56,456 nucleotides of DNA from Clostridia bacterium. GTDB lineage: Bacteria > Bacillota_A > Clostridia > Oscillospirales > CAG-272. The position numbers were made by a program, and so were the translations under genes. How positions within the stretch are numbered: position 1 is the first letter of the stretch; the number at the start of each line of letters is the position of its first letter. This document shows positions 49,201 through 56,456 of this stretch, piece by piece. The notes beneath the pieces were generated by a model. The model was not told where the DNA came from, made no database searches, and saw only the letters and a list, made by a program, of their open reading frames with translations. Location: positions 1 to 56,456 of the forward strand of contig JAFTLD010000047.1 of assembly GCA_017452945.1 (NCBI GenBank), given 5' to 3'.

Positions 49201-50500
49201 GGGTTATGAGTTTGTGGGCTGGTACATTGGTGACGTGCTGATGTGCGAGACACCGGACTATACGTTCCAGGTCGGGGTTGACGAATATACGTATATAGCG
49301 AAGGTCAAGAGCAGTAACACATGGGACGGTAAGGTTGGTGACGGTTTTGCGGGCGGCAGCGGTACAGAGGCAGATCCTTATCTGATCTCCAACGGCTGGC
49401 AGCTTGCCTATCTGGCATATCAGATCAATCACGGCGATGCTGCGCAGTATAACAATAAGTACTACGCATTGACCGCGGATATCGATCTTGGCAACGTCAA
49501 CTGGGATCCCATTGGTTGTATTTACAATACCTCGGGTACGGCAGATACGTCCAAGGCGTTTATCGGTCACTTCGATGGACGCGGATATACCGTCTATAAT
49601 CTGTTCATCAACACATCCAATTATAACTTCTACCGCTTCTTTGGTCTGTTTGGCGTCGTTGAGGCAGGCGGTTATGTTGAGAACGTCAACGTCAGCAACT
49701 GTAACATCAATATTGACGGTGACGTCAAGGGCTTGGCCTGCTGCGGCGGCATCGCGGGACGTATTGTCGCTGCGACCGTGGAAAACTGCACGACAGACGG
49801 AAAAACCCATGCAAGCACCTCCTCCGGCGGAGTACGCGTGGGCGGTATTGTCGGTATTGCTTATACCGGTAGCGTGATTGCGGATTGCCAAGCAGAGGTG
49901 ACTGTGAGTGGCTCCAGCTCGGATAACAATGCTATGGCCGGCGGCATTGTCGGCAACGTTGAAGGTACTACCGTGGCACGCTGCTTGGCAAACGCAACAG
50001 TCAGCGCAAGCGGTTCGGGCTCTGTCTACGTCGTATCGGGCGGTATTGTCGGATACGCGCATACCTCGTCCGTGATCCACGATTGCTATTCAACCGGCTC
50101 GGTAAGCGGTTCCAACAGGCGCGTGGAATGCAGAGTTGGCGGTATTGTGGGCGCGATTTCGGACGCGACCGTTGCGCGCTGCTATACCACGTGTACCGTT
50201 TTCTCCAAGTCGGAGAAGAATGCCATTGCAGGCGGTGTGGTAGGTCATATGTTAGAGGCAAATTCCGGAAACAGCGTATACCAGTGTCTCTCACTTGCAT
50301 CGGTCAGCGCAGACAATTATGGCGGCTGGTACACCTACACCGGTAAGATTTACGGTTACAAGGCTGACGGATCGCTTTCGAGTAACCAAACATCTAAGAC
50401 CGATACGGTGGAATTTTATACCTCGACACTTGGCTGGTCCTCGGACGTCTGGGATTTCAGCGAAGTTACCGAGGGCGGACTTCCCACACTCAAGCACTGA
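46247..50500 (+). CDS. Giant lipoprotein with 23 Cys-rich repeats and GLUG/beta-helix domain
   Basis: A 1417-residue surface lipoprotein (lipobox Cys25 in VLTAC). Residues about 70-945 comprise 22 repeats of about 40 residues with the core PTCTEQGYTTYTCHCGD plus GHxY spacers, and one degenerate last copy (PTFETNGW). The CxxC-type pairs and nearby His suggest small zinc-knuckle or disulfide modules. Residues 953-1021 resemble an InlB-type beta repeat (ITITAKPKSGYEFVGWYIG). Residues 1038-1411 form a GLUG-type right-handed beta-helix (GSGTEADPYLISNGWQLAYL, FIGHFDGRGYTVYNL, repeated GGIVG). Proteins of this kind are adhesins or polysaccharide-binding surface proteins; a ligand is not known. The ATG at 46247 has a GGAGAGG site; the frame upstream runs through the promoter. 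Confidence 0.85.
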   Translation: MKRRVYFGLILCFALLVCTFVLTACDLGEQPIPPGETETEQDVQTAHKDPPAPEQTEQNDSHEHLFSEWVVTKEPTCVDLGVKEQYCACGEVQTEAIEMLAHVEVVTSAVLPTCTESGLTEGTHCEICLNTIVPQTEIPPLGHLETHAGQREPTCVQDGNTGDHMCKRCLTVFETGEVIPATGHDYTYKEEIVYPTCEKPGYTLHYCHCGDRYQDNDAEALGHSFGEWYTYREATCTKMGLMHMECMRCNHVEKQELPSLGHSYSIVVIPPTCTEQGYTRYTCHCGDMFVDDYTSALGHGYDIEVILPTCLTQGYTVYTCYCGHTYKDSYVAPSGHAYAETVTPPTCTEQGYTTYTCHCGDTYVSDYSSPVEHELGEFFITVNPTCVSSGVERRNCLHCGHYQERSIYPLGHDTTKTVVAPTCTEQGYTLYTCVRCNDEYRERYTNAIGHAHIKEEVAATCTEQGYVKYICQWCQDEYYESFAEPYGHYYSETTVTKPTCIEQGYTTHSCIRCGDSYVDSYTDTVGHTMKHTFVSATCTEGGYTLYTCTYCGHSYTGDPTEPKGHNFWRWEVDVQATCTQNGRESRYCMGCKMVEERVVEAPGHQFNDSVKKVTCTTDGYTTHSCSNCGYTYTDSYVTATGHSYTEWVVENPATCIDSGRETRHCTKCQLGDLNLLPALGHDYKPTVTQPTCWNQGYTTYTCRNCNRSYDDNVTAKLDHICGEWQLEREPTCTLSGNNGCYCLLCNHHKTESIPALGHDFSDVVVTEPTCRSEGYTTHNCTRCDKFKKDSYINRLPCNYTVKYEVAPTCTAFGYAVMECDMCLNTYEDTNALPLGHDYAVEQIAPTCSEKGCTAYTCQHCGDRYTENETAALGHDYQTEVTAPTCTTYGYTTYTCSRCYHSYETDATMPTEHISEDIPPIEPTFETNGWIGGRRCAACGMQLEAQTEVGRYMHIYVEYNQAAVTVDAPDKASLGTYITITAKPKSGYEFVGWYIGDVLMCETPDYTFQVGVDEYTYIAKVKSSNTWDGKVGDGFAGGSGTEADPYLISNGWQLAYLAYQINHGDAAQYNNKYYALTADIDLGNVNWDPIGCIYNTSGTADTSKAFIGHFDGRGYTVYNLFINTSNYNFYRFFGLFGVVEAGGYVENVNVSNCNINIDGDVKGLACCGGIAGRIVAATVENCTTDGKTHASTSSGGVRVGGIVGIAYTGSVIADCQAEVTVSGSSSDNNAMAGGIVGNVEGTTVARCLANATVSASGSGSVYVVSGGIVGYAHTSSVIHDCYSTGSVSGSNRRVECRVGGIVGAISDATVARCYTTCTVFSKSEKNAIAGGVVGHMLEANSGNSVYQCLSLASVSADNYGGWYTYTGKIYGYKADGSLSSNQTSKTDTVEFYTSTLGWSSDVWDFSEVTEGGLPTLKH

Positions 50501-50521
50501 ATTCAATATGTTATAGGCTAG

Positions 50522-50568
50522 ACACATCAAAAGTCCCTGCGGCAATGCCGTGGGGACTTTTGATGTGT
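50522..50568 (+). terminator. Terminator of the large lipoprotein gene
   Basis: Sixteen-base stem ACACATCAAAAGTCCC with GGGACTTTTGATGTGT. Confidence 0.85.
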
Positions 50569-50686
50569 AGCGTTATGCGCGTGGAGTTAGGTCAATTTGG
50601 ATACAAGGAGGCAAAATCAACAAAAAATTGCACGAAAATGTGTGCGGATTTAGCATGCTTGGAGCGTCGAAAATGGGAAGAATTTG

Positions 50687-50715
50687 TTGACAGTGTGAAG
50701 ATTTTGTGATACAAT
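50687..50715 (+). promoter_or_regulatory. Promoter of the BMP-type ABC transporter operon
   Basis: TTGACA (50687-50692), 17-bp spacer, TACAAT (50710-50715). Confidence 0.82.
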
Positions 50716-50942
50716 AAGGTGTATTCTTTTTTGAGGATATAAGGGCTTCGGCTTTTATATAAAAGGCAACTCACGACCTGCTTAGCAGAGAGGGAGTGGC
50801 ACGATGACACGCTGATCGGTATTCATTTTCTCGGCACGCAAGCGCGGTGCAGTCAAAACGTATATGGGTCGGCTTCTCATTTGTGCTCCTTTTTCGGGGA
50901 AGATCGGGTGTGCCAAAAAACAATTTTAGGAGGAACATCACA
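50716..50942 (+). promoter_or_regulatory. Long structured leader of the BMP transporter operon
   Basis: About 220 nt of untranslated leader between the promoter and the start codon at 50943. It contains foldable parts such as ACTC...CTGC-TTA-GCAG...GAGT (50770-50802) and GGCACG/CGTGCC-type pairs, and ends at AGGAGG. The conserved core of the purine or 2'-dG riboswitches was not found. A cis-regulatory role is inference from length and structure. Confidence 0.45.
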
Positions 50943-52148
50943 ATGTTCAAAAAACTGCTTGCCCTGGTTCTGGCTGTATTTACGGTTGCATCTCTTTGCG
51001 TTGCAATGACCGCTTGCACCGAAACCGAGGACGAATTCAAGCTGGGTGTGATCCTGCTTCACGATGAGGCATCCACCTACGACCTCAATTTCATCGAGGC
51101 TGTTGAGAGAGCAAAGACTCAGCTCGGTCTGACCGATGAACAGGTTATCTACAAGAAGAACATCCCCGAATCCAACGCATGCTATGAGGCAGCAGCAGAC
51201 CTGGTTGACATGGGCTGCGATCTGATCTTTGCTGACAGCTTTGGTCACGAGACCTATCTGCTCAAGGCTGCAAAGGAATTTCCCGAGGTTCAGTTCTGCC
51301 ACGCTACCGGTACTATGGCGCACACCGAAAAGCTTGCTAACTTCCACAATGCATTTGCTTCCATCTATGAAGGCAGATACCTTGCAGGCGTTGCTGCAGG
51401 CATGAAGCTCAATGAAATGATCGAAGCCGGCACCATCACCGCTGAACAGGCTAAGATGGGTTACGTTGGCGCGTTCACCTTCGCAGAGGTTATTTCCGGC
51501 TACACCTCCTTCTACCTTGGCGCAAAGTCCGTTTGCCCCAGTGTAACCATGGACGTTCAGTTCACCGGCTCCTGGTACAACGAGAACGAGGAAAAGAATG
51601 CTGCTATCGCTCTGATGAACAACGGCTGCGTTCTGATTTCCCAGCACGCTGACTCTATGGGCGCTCCCTCCGCATGTGAGGAAAGAGGCGTTCCCAACGT
51701 TTCCTATAACGGCAGCACCGTAGCTACCTGCGGCAATACCTACATCATTTCTTCCAAGATCGACTGGACTCCCTATTTCGTATACATCTGCGAGAGTGTA
51801 CAGAACGGCACCGAAATCGCAGTTGACTGGACCGGCACCATTGCTACCGGCTCCGTAGCTCTTGCTGATCTGAACACCAAGGCTGCTGCTGACGGCACTC
51901 AGGCTAAGATCGACGAAGTCAAGGCTAAGCTGGTTGCAGGCGAGATCCACGTATTCGATACCGCTACCTTCACCGTTAAGGGCGAAACTCTGACCTCTTA
52001 CCTGGCAGACGTTGATACTGACGATGCATTCACTCCCGACACTGAGGTAATCTCTGACGGTTACTTCCACGAGTCCGAGAAGCGCAGTGCTCCTTACTTC
52101 GACATTCAGATCGACGGTATCACCCTGCTCAACGTTAACTTCGGTTAA
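50943..52148 (+). CDS. BMP-family ABC transporter substrate-binding lipoprotein
   Basis: A 401-residue lipoprotein (lipobox Cys25 in VAMTAC) of the basic membrane protein/PnrA family, which binds purine nucleosides for import. Blocks are FKLGVILLHDEASTYDLNFI (about 31-50), DLIFADSFGHETYL, NFHNAFASIYEGRYLAGVAA and GCVLISQHADSMGAPSACEE. Codon use with many GCT and GTT triplets differs from the neighbours, as is usual for a very highly expressed gene. It has an AGGAGG site and a terminator-like hairpin after it (52164), which would set a higher level for it than for the downstream ATPase and permeases. Confidence 0.93.
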   Translation: MFKKLLALVLAVFTVASLCVAMTACTETEDEFKLGVILLHDEASTYDLNFIEAVERAKTQLGLTDEQVIYKKNIPESNACYEAAADLVDMGCDLIFADSFGHETYLLKAAKEFPEVQFCHATGTMAHTEKLANFHNAFASIYEGRYLAGVAAGMKLNEMIEAGTITAEQAKMGYVGAFTFAEVISGYTSFYLGAKSVCPSVTMDVQFTGSWYNENEEKNAAIALMNNGCVLISQHADSMGAPSACEERGVPNVSYNGSTVATCGNTYIISSKIDWTPYFVYICESVQNGTEIAVDWTGTIATGSVALADLNTKAAADGTQAKIDEVKAKLVAGEIHVFDTATFTVKGETLTSYLADVDTDDAFTPDTEVISDGYFHESEKRSAPYFDIQIDGITLLNVNFG

Positions 52149-52163
52149 TTTGCAATATACTCA

Positions 52164-52201
52164 GACAGGCGGAGCATACGCTCCGCTTGTCTCGGTTTTT
52201 T
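52164..52201 (+). terminator. Attenuating hairpin after the binding-protein gene
   Basis: GACAGGCGGAGC with GCTCCGCTTGTC, followed by a T run. Lying inside the transporter operon it probably reduces readthrough into the ATPase gene. Confidence 0.8.
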
Positions 52202-52285
52202 ACAAGAGCTGAGCAAACGGCTCAAAGGGGATTTGAACCGCTTGCTCAAGGCTTGTAATGATCACTTTTCTGTATGGAGGGCTTC

Positions 52286-54022
52286 ATGAGTAAACCTATT
52301 GCATTGGAAACGCGGAAGGTTTCCAAGTATTTTGGCAGCGTCATTGCCAACAATCAAGTGGATCTGACCGTATATCGCGGCGAAATTCTTGCGATTCTCG
52401 GTGAGAACGGCTGTGGCAAGACTACGCTGATGAACATGATCGCGGGCATTTACTATCCGGACAGCGGTACCATTTTGGTAGATGGTAAGGAGGTTGTCAT
52501 CCGTTCTCCCAAGGACGCGTTTGCACACGGTATCGGTATGATCCACCAGCACTTTAAGCTGGTTGACCTGTTTACGGCTGCCGAAAACATCGTGCTTGGC
52601 GTCAAGGACGGTAAGAAGTACAACATCAAGGAGGTCAACCGCCGCGTCGCTGAGATTGCGGATAAGTATGGCTTCCACGTTGACCCCAAAAAGAAGATTT
52701 ACGAAATGTCTGTTTCCGAGAAGCAGACGGTAGAGATTCTGAAGGTACTGTATCGCGGTGCGGATATTCTGATTCTGGATGAGCCCAGCGCGGTGCTGAC
52801 GCCCCAGGAAACCGAAAAGCTGTTCCAGGTGCTGCGCCGTATGCGCGAGGACGGCAAATCTATTCTGATCATTACCCATAAGCTGCACGAGGTCATGTCG
52901 ATTTCCGACCGCGTCGCCGTGCTGCGTAAGGGTGAACATATCGCTACGGTCCAAACATCCGAGACCAGCCCTGCGGCCCTGACCGAAATGATGGTTGGTA
53001 AGAAGGTGGAGCTGAATATTCACCGCCCCACACCCGAAAACGTACGTGACCGCCTTGTAATAGAGGGACTTTCCATGACCGATGCCGAGGGCGTCAAGAT
53101 CTTGGACGATGTCACATTTACGGCAAGAGCGGGTGAGATCCTGGGCGTTGCGGGCATCGCAGGCAGCGGACAGAGAGAACTGCTTGAGTCGATTGCCGGT
53201 CTGCATCACTTGCAGGATGGCCGTATTACGTATTACAATCCCAAAAAGGACAAGCCTATTACCTTCTATCATAAATCCTTTGAGCGTGTCATGGAGCTTG
53301 CCAATGAAGGTATGCTGCGCTATGCCGATGGCAGAGAATTTACAGGCAAGGACGAGAATGGCAAGTCGCTCTCCAAAAAGGCCATTTGCGCACAGGTGGA
53401 AGCGGGGGAGATCCTGTTTTGCGAGGATGAGGTCATCAATCTGCGCGAGAAAACGCCTTTGCAGATCCGCGAGCTTGGCGTGCGCCTTTCCTTCGTGCCC
53501 GAGGACAGACTCGGCATGGGTCTTGTCGGCAATATGGACATTGTAGACAACATGATGCTGCGCAGCTACCGTCGCGGACACTCGGTGTTCGTTGACCGTA
53601 AAAAGCCGGGTAACCTTGCACAGACCATCGTACACGACCTGGAGGTCGTCACCCCCAACACCCACACGCCCGTGCGTCGTCTTTCGGGCGGTAACGTGCA
53701 AAAGGTGCTGGTCGGACGTGAGATCGCAGCCGCACCTACCGTGCTCATGGCTGCATATCCCGTGCGAGGCCTGGATATCAACTCTTCTTATACCATCTAT
53801 AATCTGCTTACCGAACAGAAGAAAAACGGAGTTGCCGTGGTTTTCGTGGGCGAGGATCTGGACGTTCTGGTTGAGCTTTGTGACCGCATTATGGTCATTT
53901 GCGCAGGCCGCGTGACCGGCATTCTGGATGCGAGAAGCACCACCAAAGAGGAGATCGGTCTGCTGATGACCAAGATCCAAGAGACCGAAGTAAAGGAGGG
54001 AAATGCAAGTGAAAACGCATGA
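52286..54022 (+). CDS. ABC transporter ATP-binding protein, two NBDs (nucleoside/sugar type)
   Basis: A 578-residue cytoplasmic ATPase with two nucleotide-binding domains, like RbsA or NupO. First domain: Walker A GENGCGKT (about 39-46), signature MSVSEKQTVEIL, Walker B ILILDEPSAVLTP. Second domain: GIAGSGQRELLESIAG, signature LSGGNVQKVLVGR, and a Walker B altered to VLMAAYPVRGLD, the degenerate form usual for the second domain of this family. An insertion at about 325-385 in the second domain (FYHKSFERVMELANEG) is longer than usual. Start at 52286 with GGAGGG; overlaps the first permease gene by 20 nt. Confidence 0.94.
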   Translation: MSKPIALETRKVSKYFGSVIANNQVDLTVYRGEILAILGENGCGKTTLMNMIAGIYYPDSGTILVDGKEVVIRSPKDAFAHGIGMIHQHFKLVDLFTAAENIVLGVKDGKKYNIKEVNRRVAEIADKYGFHVDPKKKIYEMSVSEKQTVEILKVLYRGADILILDEPSAVLTPQETEKLFQVLRRMREDGKSILIITHKLHEVMSISDRVAVLRKGEHIATVQTSETSPAALTEMMVGKKVELNIHRPTPENVRDRLVIEGLSMTDAEGVKILDDVTFTARAGEILGVAGIAGSGQRELLESIAGLHHLQDGRITYYNPKKDKPITFYHKSFERVMELANEGMLRYADGREFTGKDENGKSLSKKAICAQVEAGEILFCEDEVINLREKTPLQIRELGVRLSFVPEDRLGMGLVGNMDIVDNMMLRSYRRGHSVFVDRKKPGNLAQTIVHDLEVVTPNTHTPVRRLSGGNVQKVLVGREIAAAPTVLMAAYPVRGLDINSSYTIYNLLTEQKKNGVAVVFVGEDLDVLVELCDRIMVICAGRVTGILDARSTTKEEIGLLMTKIQETEVKEGNASENA

Positions 54023-55106
54023 AACGCAAAAGCATGAGCCGCTTTTCCACGTTGTAAAGCGCGACACTATCCCTGTGTGGAAGGCAATGCTGATCCGTGT
54101 GATCGCGGTTGTCGCAGCACTGTTACTTTGCTCGCTTCTTTCGGTCTTGCTGATCAATGCAAACCCCATTGAATTTCTTAAAACCCTGTTTGAGGGCAAT
54201 TTCGGCTCTTCCCGCCGTCTTTGGAAGTTTGCAAAGGATGCGGCTGTGTTGCTTTGTATCTCGCTGGCCGTAACGCCTGCGTTCCGTATGAGGTTTTGGA
54301 ACATCGGTGCCGAGGGTCAGACCCTGATCGGTGCGTTGGCTGCGGTTGCAGTTGCGTTTTATCTGGGCAACAGCGTACCCAACTGGCTGCTGTTGATCAT
54401 GATGGTTGTCGCTGCTGTGCTTGCGGGTGCGATCTGGGGCGGTTTCCCCGCCATTTTCAAGGCAAAGTGGAACACCAACGAAACGCTGTTTACGCTGATG
54501 ATGAACTACGTCGCTTCGGGTCTTGTAGCATATTTTCTCGTGATCTGGACGCCCAGCGGCTCCAGCGTGTTGGGTGCTTTGTCAGTAGGTCACATGCCTG
54601 TGATCGGACATGAATATCTGCTGCTGATCCTGATCGTGTTGGTGTTGGCAGTGCTGATGTACATCTACCTGCACTATACCAAGCAGGGTTACGAGATCAG
54701 CGTTGTGGGCGAGAGTGAGAATACTGCGCGATACATCGGTATCGGTGTGGGCAAGGTTGTCATTCGTACCATGATCGTGTCGGGCGCGATTTGTGGCTTG
54801 GCAGGATTTTTGATCGTGGGTGCGCTGGACCATTCTATCACCGCCACTACGGTGGGCGGCATGGGCTTTACCGCCATCATGGTGTCATGGCTTGCTAAGT
54901 TCAATCCGTTGGTCATGATCGGTACTGCTGCGTTCGTTACGTTTTTGGAGCAGGGATCTGCACAGATCTCCACCAGCTTCAATATTGATTCCGCATTCCC
55001 GGATATGGTGGTCGGCATCGTGCTGTTCTTTATCATCGGATGCGAGTTCTTTATTGGTTACCGTTTGAAATTCCGCGAAAAGAGTAAGAAGGGAGGTAAA
55101 GCATAA
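54003..55106 (+). CDS. ABC transporter permease (BMP/nucleoside type), subunit 1
   Basis: A 367-residue integral membrane protein of the BPD_transp_2 family with about eight to ten helices. Diagnostic are NPIEFLKTLFEG, FRMRFWNIGAEGQTLIGALA (about 96-115) and GYEISVVGESENTARYIGIG (about 225-244), the coupling-loop region. It pairs with the following permease. Its ATG follows AAAGGAGGG and lies within the ATPase gene end. It ends in TAATG shared with the next gene. Confidence 0.93.
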   Translation: MQVKTHETQKHEPLFHVVKRDTIPVWKAMLIRVIAVVAALLLCSLLSVLLINANPIEFLKTLFEGNFGSSRRLWKFAKDAAVLLCISLAVTPAFRMRFWNIGAEGQTLIGALAAVAVAFYLGNSVPNWLLLIMMVVAAVLAGAIWGGFPAIFKAKWNTNETLFTLMMNYVASGLVAYFLVIWTPSGSSVLGALSVGHMPVIGHEYLLLILIVLVLAVLMYIYLHYTKQGYEISVVGESENTARYIGIGVGKVVIRTMIVSGAICGLAGFLIVGALDHSITATTVGGMGFTAIMVSWLAKFNPLVMIGTAAFVTFLEQGSAQISTSFNIDSAFPDMVVGIVLFFIIGCEFFIGYRLKFREKSKKGGKA

Positions 55107-56062
55107 TGCAATTTCTGGATTATTTGCTGACAGCGATTCCTCTTGGTATGACCTTTTTGTTCGGCTGTGTGGGTGAGATCCTGACCGAAAAGGCAGGTCA
55201 CCTTAATCTGGGTATCCCCGGCATCATGTGCATGGGTGGCGCATGCGGCTGCCTTGCGCTCAAGGTGATGCACGACAAGGGCCTTCCTCCTGCACTGATC
55301 GTCATTCTTGCCATTGCCGCTGCCTTTGTGGGCGGTGTGCTGATGGGTCTGATCTACAGCTTCCTGACCGTTACGCTCAAGGCGAATCAAAACGTTACCG
55401 GTCTTGCCATGACTACCTTTGGCGTTGGTACGACTAAGTTTATCATGTCCGGCATGGCTGCAGGCGAGGCAACTAAGTATCTGTACGCACTGGGTTATTT
55501 CAGATTCCCGTTTGCAAACAGCACAAATTCGCTGATGTTTAACGGTGTGATGGTCTATCTGGCTATTGCGATTGCCGTTATTGCAGCCGTTGTCCTCTCG
55601 CGTTCTCGCGTGGGACTACATCTGCGTGCCGTGGGTGAAAACCCCGCAACCGCAGACGCTGTGGGTATTAACGTTACCAAGTATAAGTACGTTGCCACCG
55701 GTATCGGCAGCGGTATCGCAGCACTGGGCGGCCTGTTCTACATCATGGACTATGCAGGCTCCAACGAGGCTTATAAGAGCATTGAAGCTCTTGGCTGGTT
55801 GGCTGTTGCGTTGGTTATCTTCACCTTGTGGCGTCCGCAGCTGAGTATCATCGGCTCGATTATCTTTGGTGCTTTGTATCTGGCAGGTTCACAGATTCCC
55901 ACTCTGCTTGGCTTGAATCTGGGCATGAGCGCAACGCCGCTTTTGCAGATGTTGCCTTACGTGGTCACCATTGCGGTGTTGATCTTCACAAGCGTGCGCA
56001 AGAAACGCGAAAACCAACCCCCGGCATCACTCGGATTGCCGTATTTCCGCGAGGAAAGATAA
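55106..56062 (+). CDS. ABC transporter permease (BMP/nucleoside type), subunit 2
   Basis: A 318-residue integral membrane protein of the BPD_transp_2 family, partner of the preceding permease. Family blocks are EILTEKAGHLNLGIPGIMCM (about 24-43), RVGLHLRAVGENPATADAVG (about 169-188) and YAGSNEAYKSIEALGWLAVA. The ATG overlaps the upstream stop by one base. Last gene of the importer operon, followed by a strong terminator. Confidence 0.94.
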   Translation: MQFLDYLLTAIPLGMTFLFGCVGEILTEKAGHLNLGIPGIMCMGGACGCLALKVMHDKGLPPALIVILAIAAAFVGGVLMGLIYSFLTVTLKANQNVTGLAMTTFGVGTTKFIMSGMAAGEATKYLYALGYFRFPFANSTNSLMFNGVMVYLAIAIAVIAAVVLSRSRVGLHLRAVGENPATADAVGINVTKYKYVATGIGSGIAALGGLFYIMDYAGSNEAYKSIEALGWLAVALVIFTLWRPQLSIIGSIIFGALYLAGSQIPTLLGLNLGMSATPLLQMLPYVVTIAVLIFTSVRKKRENQPPASLGLPYFREER

Positions 56063-56073
56063 ATTTGACAAAA

Positions 56074-56111
56074 CAACCTGCCGATGGATAGGGAAATTCA
56101 TCGGCAGGTTG
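56074..56111 (+). terminator. Terminator of the ABC importer operon
   Basis: CAACCTGCCGATG with CATCGGCAGGTTG, then ACTTTTC. Confidence 0.85.
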
Positions 56112-56122
56112 ACTTTTCGTGC

Positions 56123-56151
56123 TTGACAAACAGATATATTTGTGCTACAAT
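56123..56151 (+). promoter_or_regulatory. Promoter of tRNA-Leu
   Basis: TTGACA (56123-56128), 17-bp spacer, TACAAT (56146-56151). Confidence 0.85.
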
Positions 56152-56162
56152 AATCAAGTCAC

Positions 56163-56245
56163 GCGGGTGTGGCGGAATTGGCAGACGCGCCGGATTTAGG
56201 ATCCGGTGGTTATCCGTGCAGGTTCAAGTCCTGTCACCCGTACCA
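56163..56245 (+). tRNA. tRNA-Leu(TAG), CCA encoded
   Basis: Acceptor GCGGGTG with CACCCGT, anticodon loop TTTAGGA (TAG), long class II variable arm (TGGTTATCCGTGCA region), T-loop GGTTCAAGTCC, discriminator A at 56242. Confidence 0.95.
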
Positions 56246-56290
56246 AACAAAATAGGGTACCATCTGACGATGGCACCCTATTTTGTTTGG
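56243..56290 (+). terminator. Terminator of tRNA-Leu, starting in the CCA
   Basis: CCAAACAAAATAGGG (56243-56257) and its complement (56276-56290), with an inner CCAT/ATGG pair. The left arm includes the CCA of the tRNA. Confidence 0.88.
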
Positions 56291-56456
56291 TTCGGATAGG
56301 ACACAGGACTTGAAGGGGAGCGGGAATGAATGACATGCCGGTGGCATGTCAGAACCGCGACTGACCGAGGCGCGTAGCAAAAGACCGCATCAAAAAGCGG
56401 CTTTTGTGTCGCAGCGCCGAGAATCAAGTCCTGTCACCCGTACCAACAGAAGAGGG
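56291..56456. repeat. tRNA-Leu tail copies and hairpins
   Basis: An inverted copy of the T-arm (ACAGGACTTGAA, 56303-56314) is followed by a perfect hairpin GACATGCC-GGT-GGCATGTC (56332-56350), a second hairpin AAAAG-CCGC/GCGG-CTTTT type (about 56379-56405), and a direct 23-nt exact copy of the tRNA 3' end at 56424-56446 (TCAAGTCCTGTCACCCGTAC onward). The window ends 10 nt later, so further copies may follow. Confidence 0.75.

Noticed and set aside
47348..50080. 910-codon minus-strand frame opposite the Cys-repeat lipoprotein
   Set aside because: Antisense shadow of a repetitive gene; the plus strand has a promoter, signal peptide and recognisable repeats.
50716..50942. Purine riboswitch
   Set aside because: The conserved loop and junction sequences of the purine aptamer are not present.
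52262..54304. 680-codon minus-strand frame opposite the ABC ATPase
   Set aside because: His/Leu-rich antisense frame produced by the codon bias of the real plus-strand gene; no ribosome site or motif.
56224..56446. Integrated mobile element bounded by att sites at tRNA-Leu
   Set aside because: Only about 200 bp lie between the direct copies, with no integrase; kept as a repeat observation instead.

Overview
The window looks like a chromosome segment of an uncultured gut-type member of the Clostridia (Bacillota). The support is direct: promoters of the TTGACA-17-TATAAT kind, strong GGAGG ribosome binding sites, tRNA genes with encoded CCA ends, lipoprotein signal peptides, and a gene complement of HslO, YerC, a YqeG-type HAD phosphatase, PepF, MoxR/DUF58/VWA proteins and a BMP-type nucleoside ABC transporter. 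No rRNA, CRISPR array, transposase or integrase was found. The species cannot be named from the sequence.

Layout. 1-5.9 kb: a metallo-beta-lactamase lipoprotein and a flavodoxin, tRNA-Lys followed by an unusual palindromic region and a hairpin array, an XRE regulator, a small unknown gene and an amidohydrolase, then a minus-strand tRNA operon (Gly-Arg-His). 6-9.8 kb: HAD phosphatase, endonuclease IV-like TIM barrel, Xaa-Pro peptidase and Gfo/Idh/MocA oxidoreductase. 10-17.3 kb: an AT-rich HEXXH protein, a mobile-looking repeat, and a minus-strand operon of ABC ATPase, FtsX-type permease, PepF and a small protein. 17.4-23.2 kb: two unknown genes, an ECF sigma/anti-sigma cassette with a secreted matrixin, and an XRE-TPR regulator. 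23.4-27.5 kb: YerC, methyltransferase, HslO, then two convergent tRNA operons sharing identical tRNA-Asp and tRNA-Gly genes, and a xylose-isomerase-like TIM barrel. 27.7-40.5 kb: a seven-gene operon of membrane protein, MoxR ATPase, DUF58, two VWA membrane proteins and two lipoproteins, the last with eight His/Cys/Asp-rich repeats. 40.5-46.1 kb: a second hairpin array, a membrane protein, an AraC-type regulator, dispersed palindromes, and a two-gene glycosidase operon (GH43-like, GH99/WbsX-like). 46.2-50.5 kb: a 1417-residue lipoprotein with 23 Cys-rich repeats. 50.7-56.1 kb: a complete BMP-lipoprotein nucleoside-type ABC importer. The window ends at tRNA-Leu with another tRNA-tail repeat.

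The most unusual material is non-coding. At tRNA-Lys, tRNA-Gly and tRNA-Leu the 3' flank carries extra copies of the tRNA 3' end in inverted and direct orientation, woven into or next to the terminator. Two of the tRNA operons (Lys, His) are also followed by arrays of short GC-rich hairpins separated by a fixed spacer. In the long arrays the spacer motif is present as one strand in the first half and as its reverse complement in the second half, so the whole array could fold as a branched tree. A homologous hairpin in the Lys and His arrays shows compensatory base changes.
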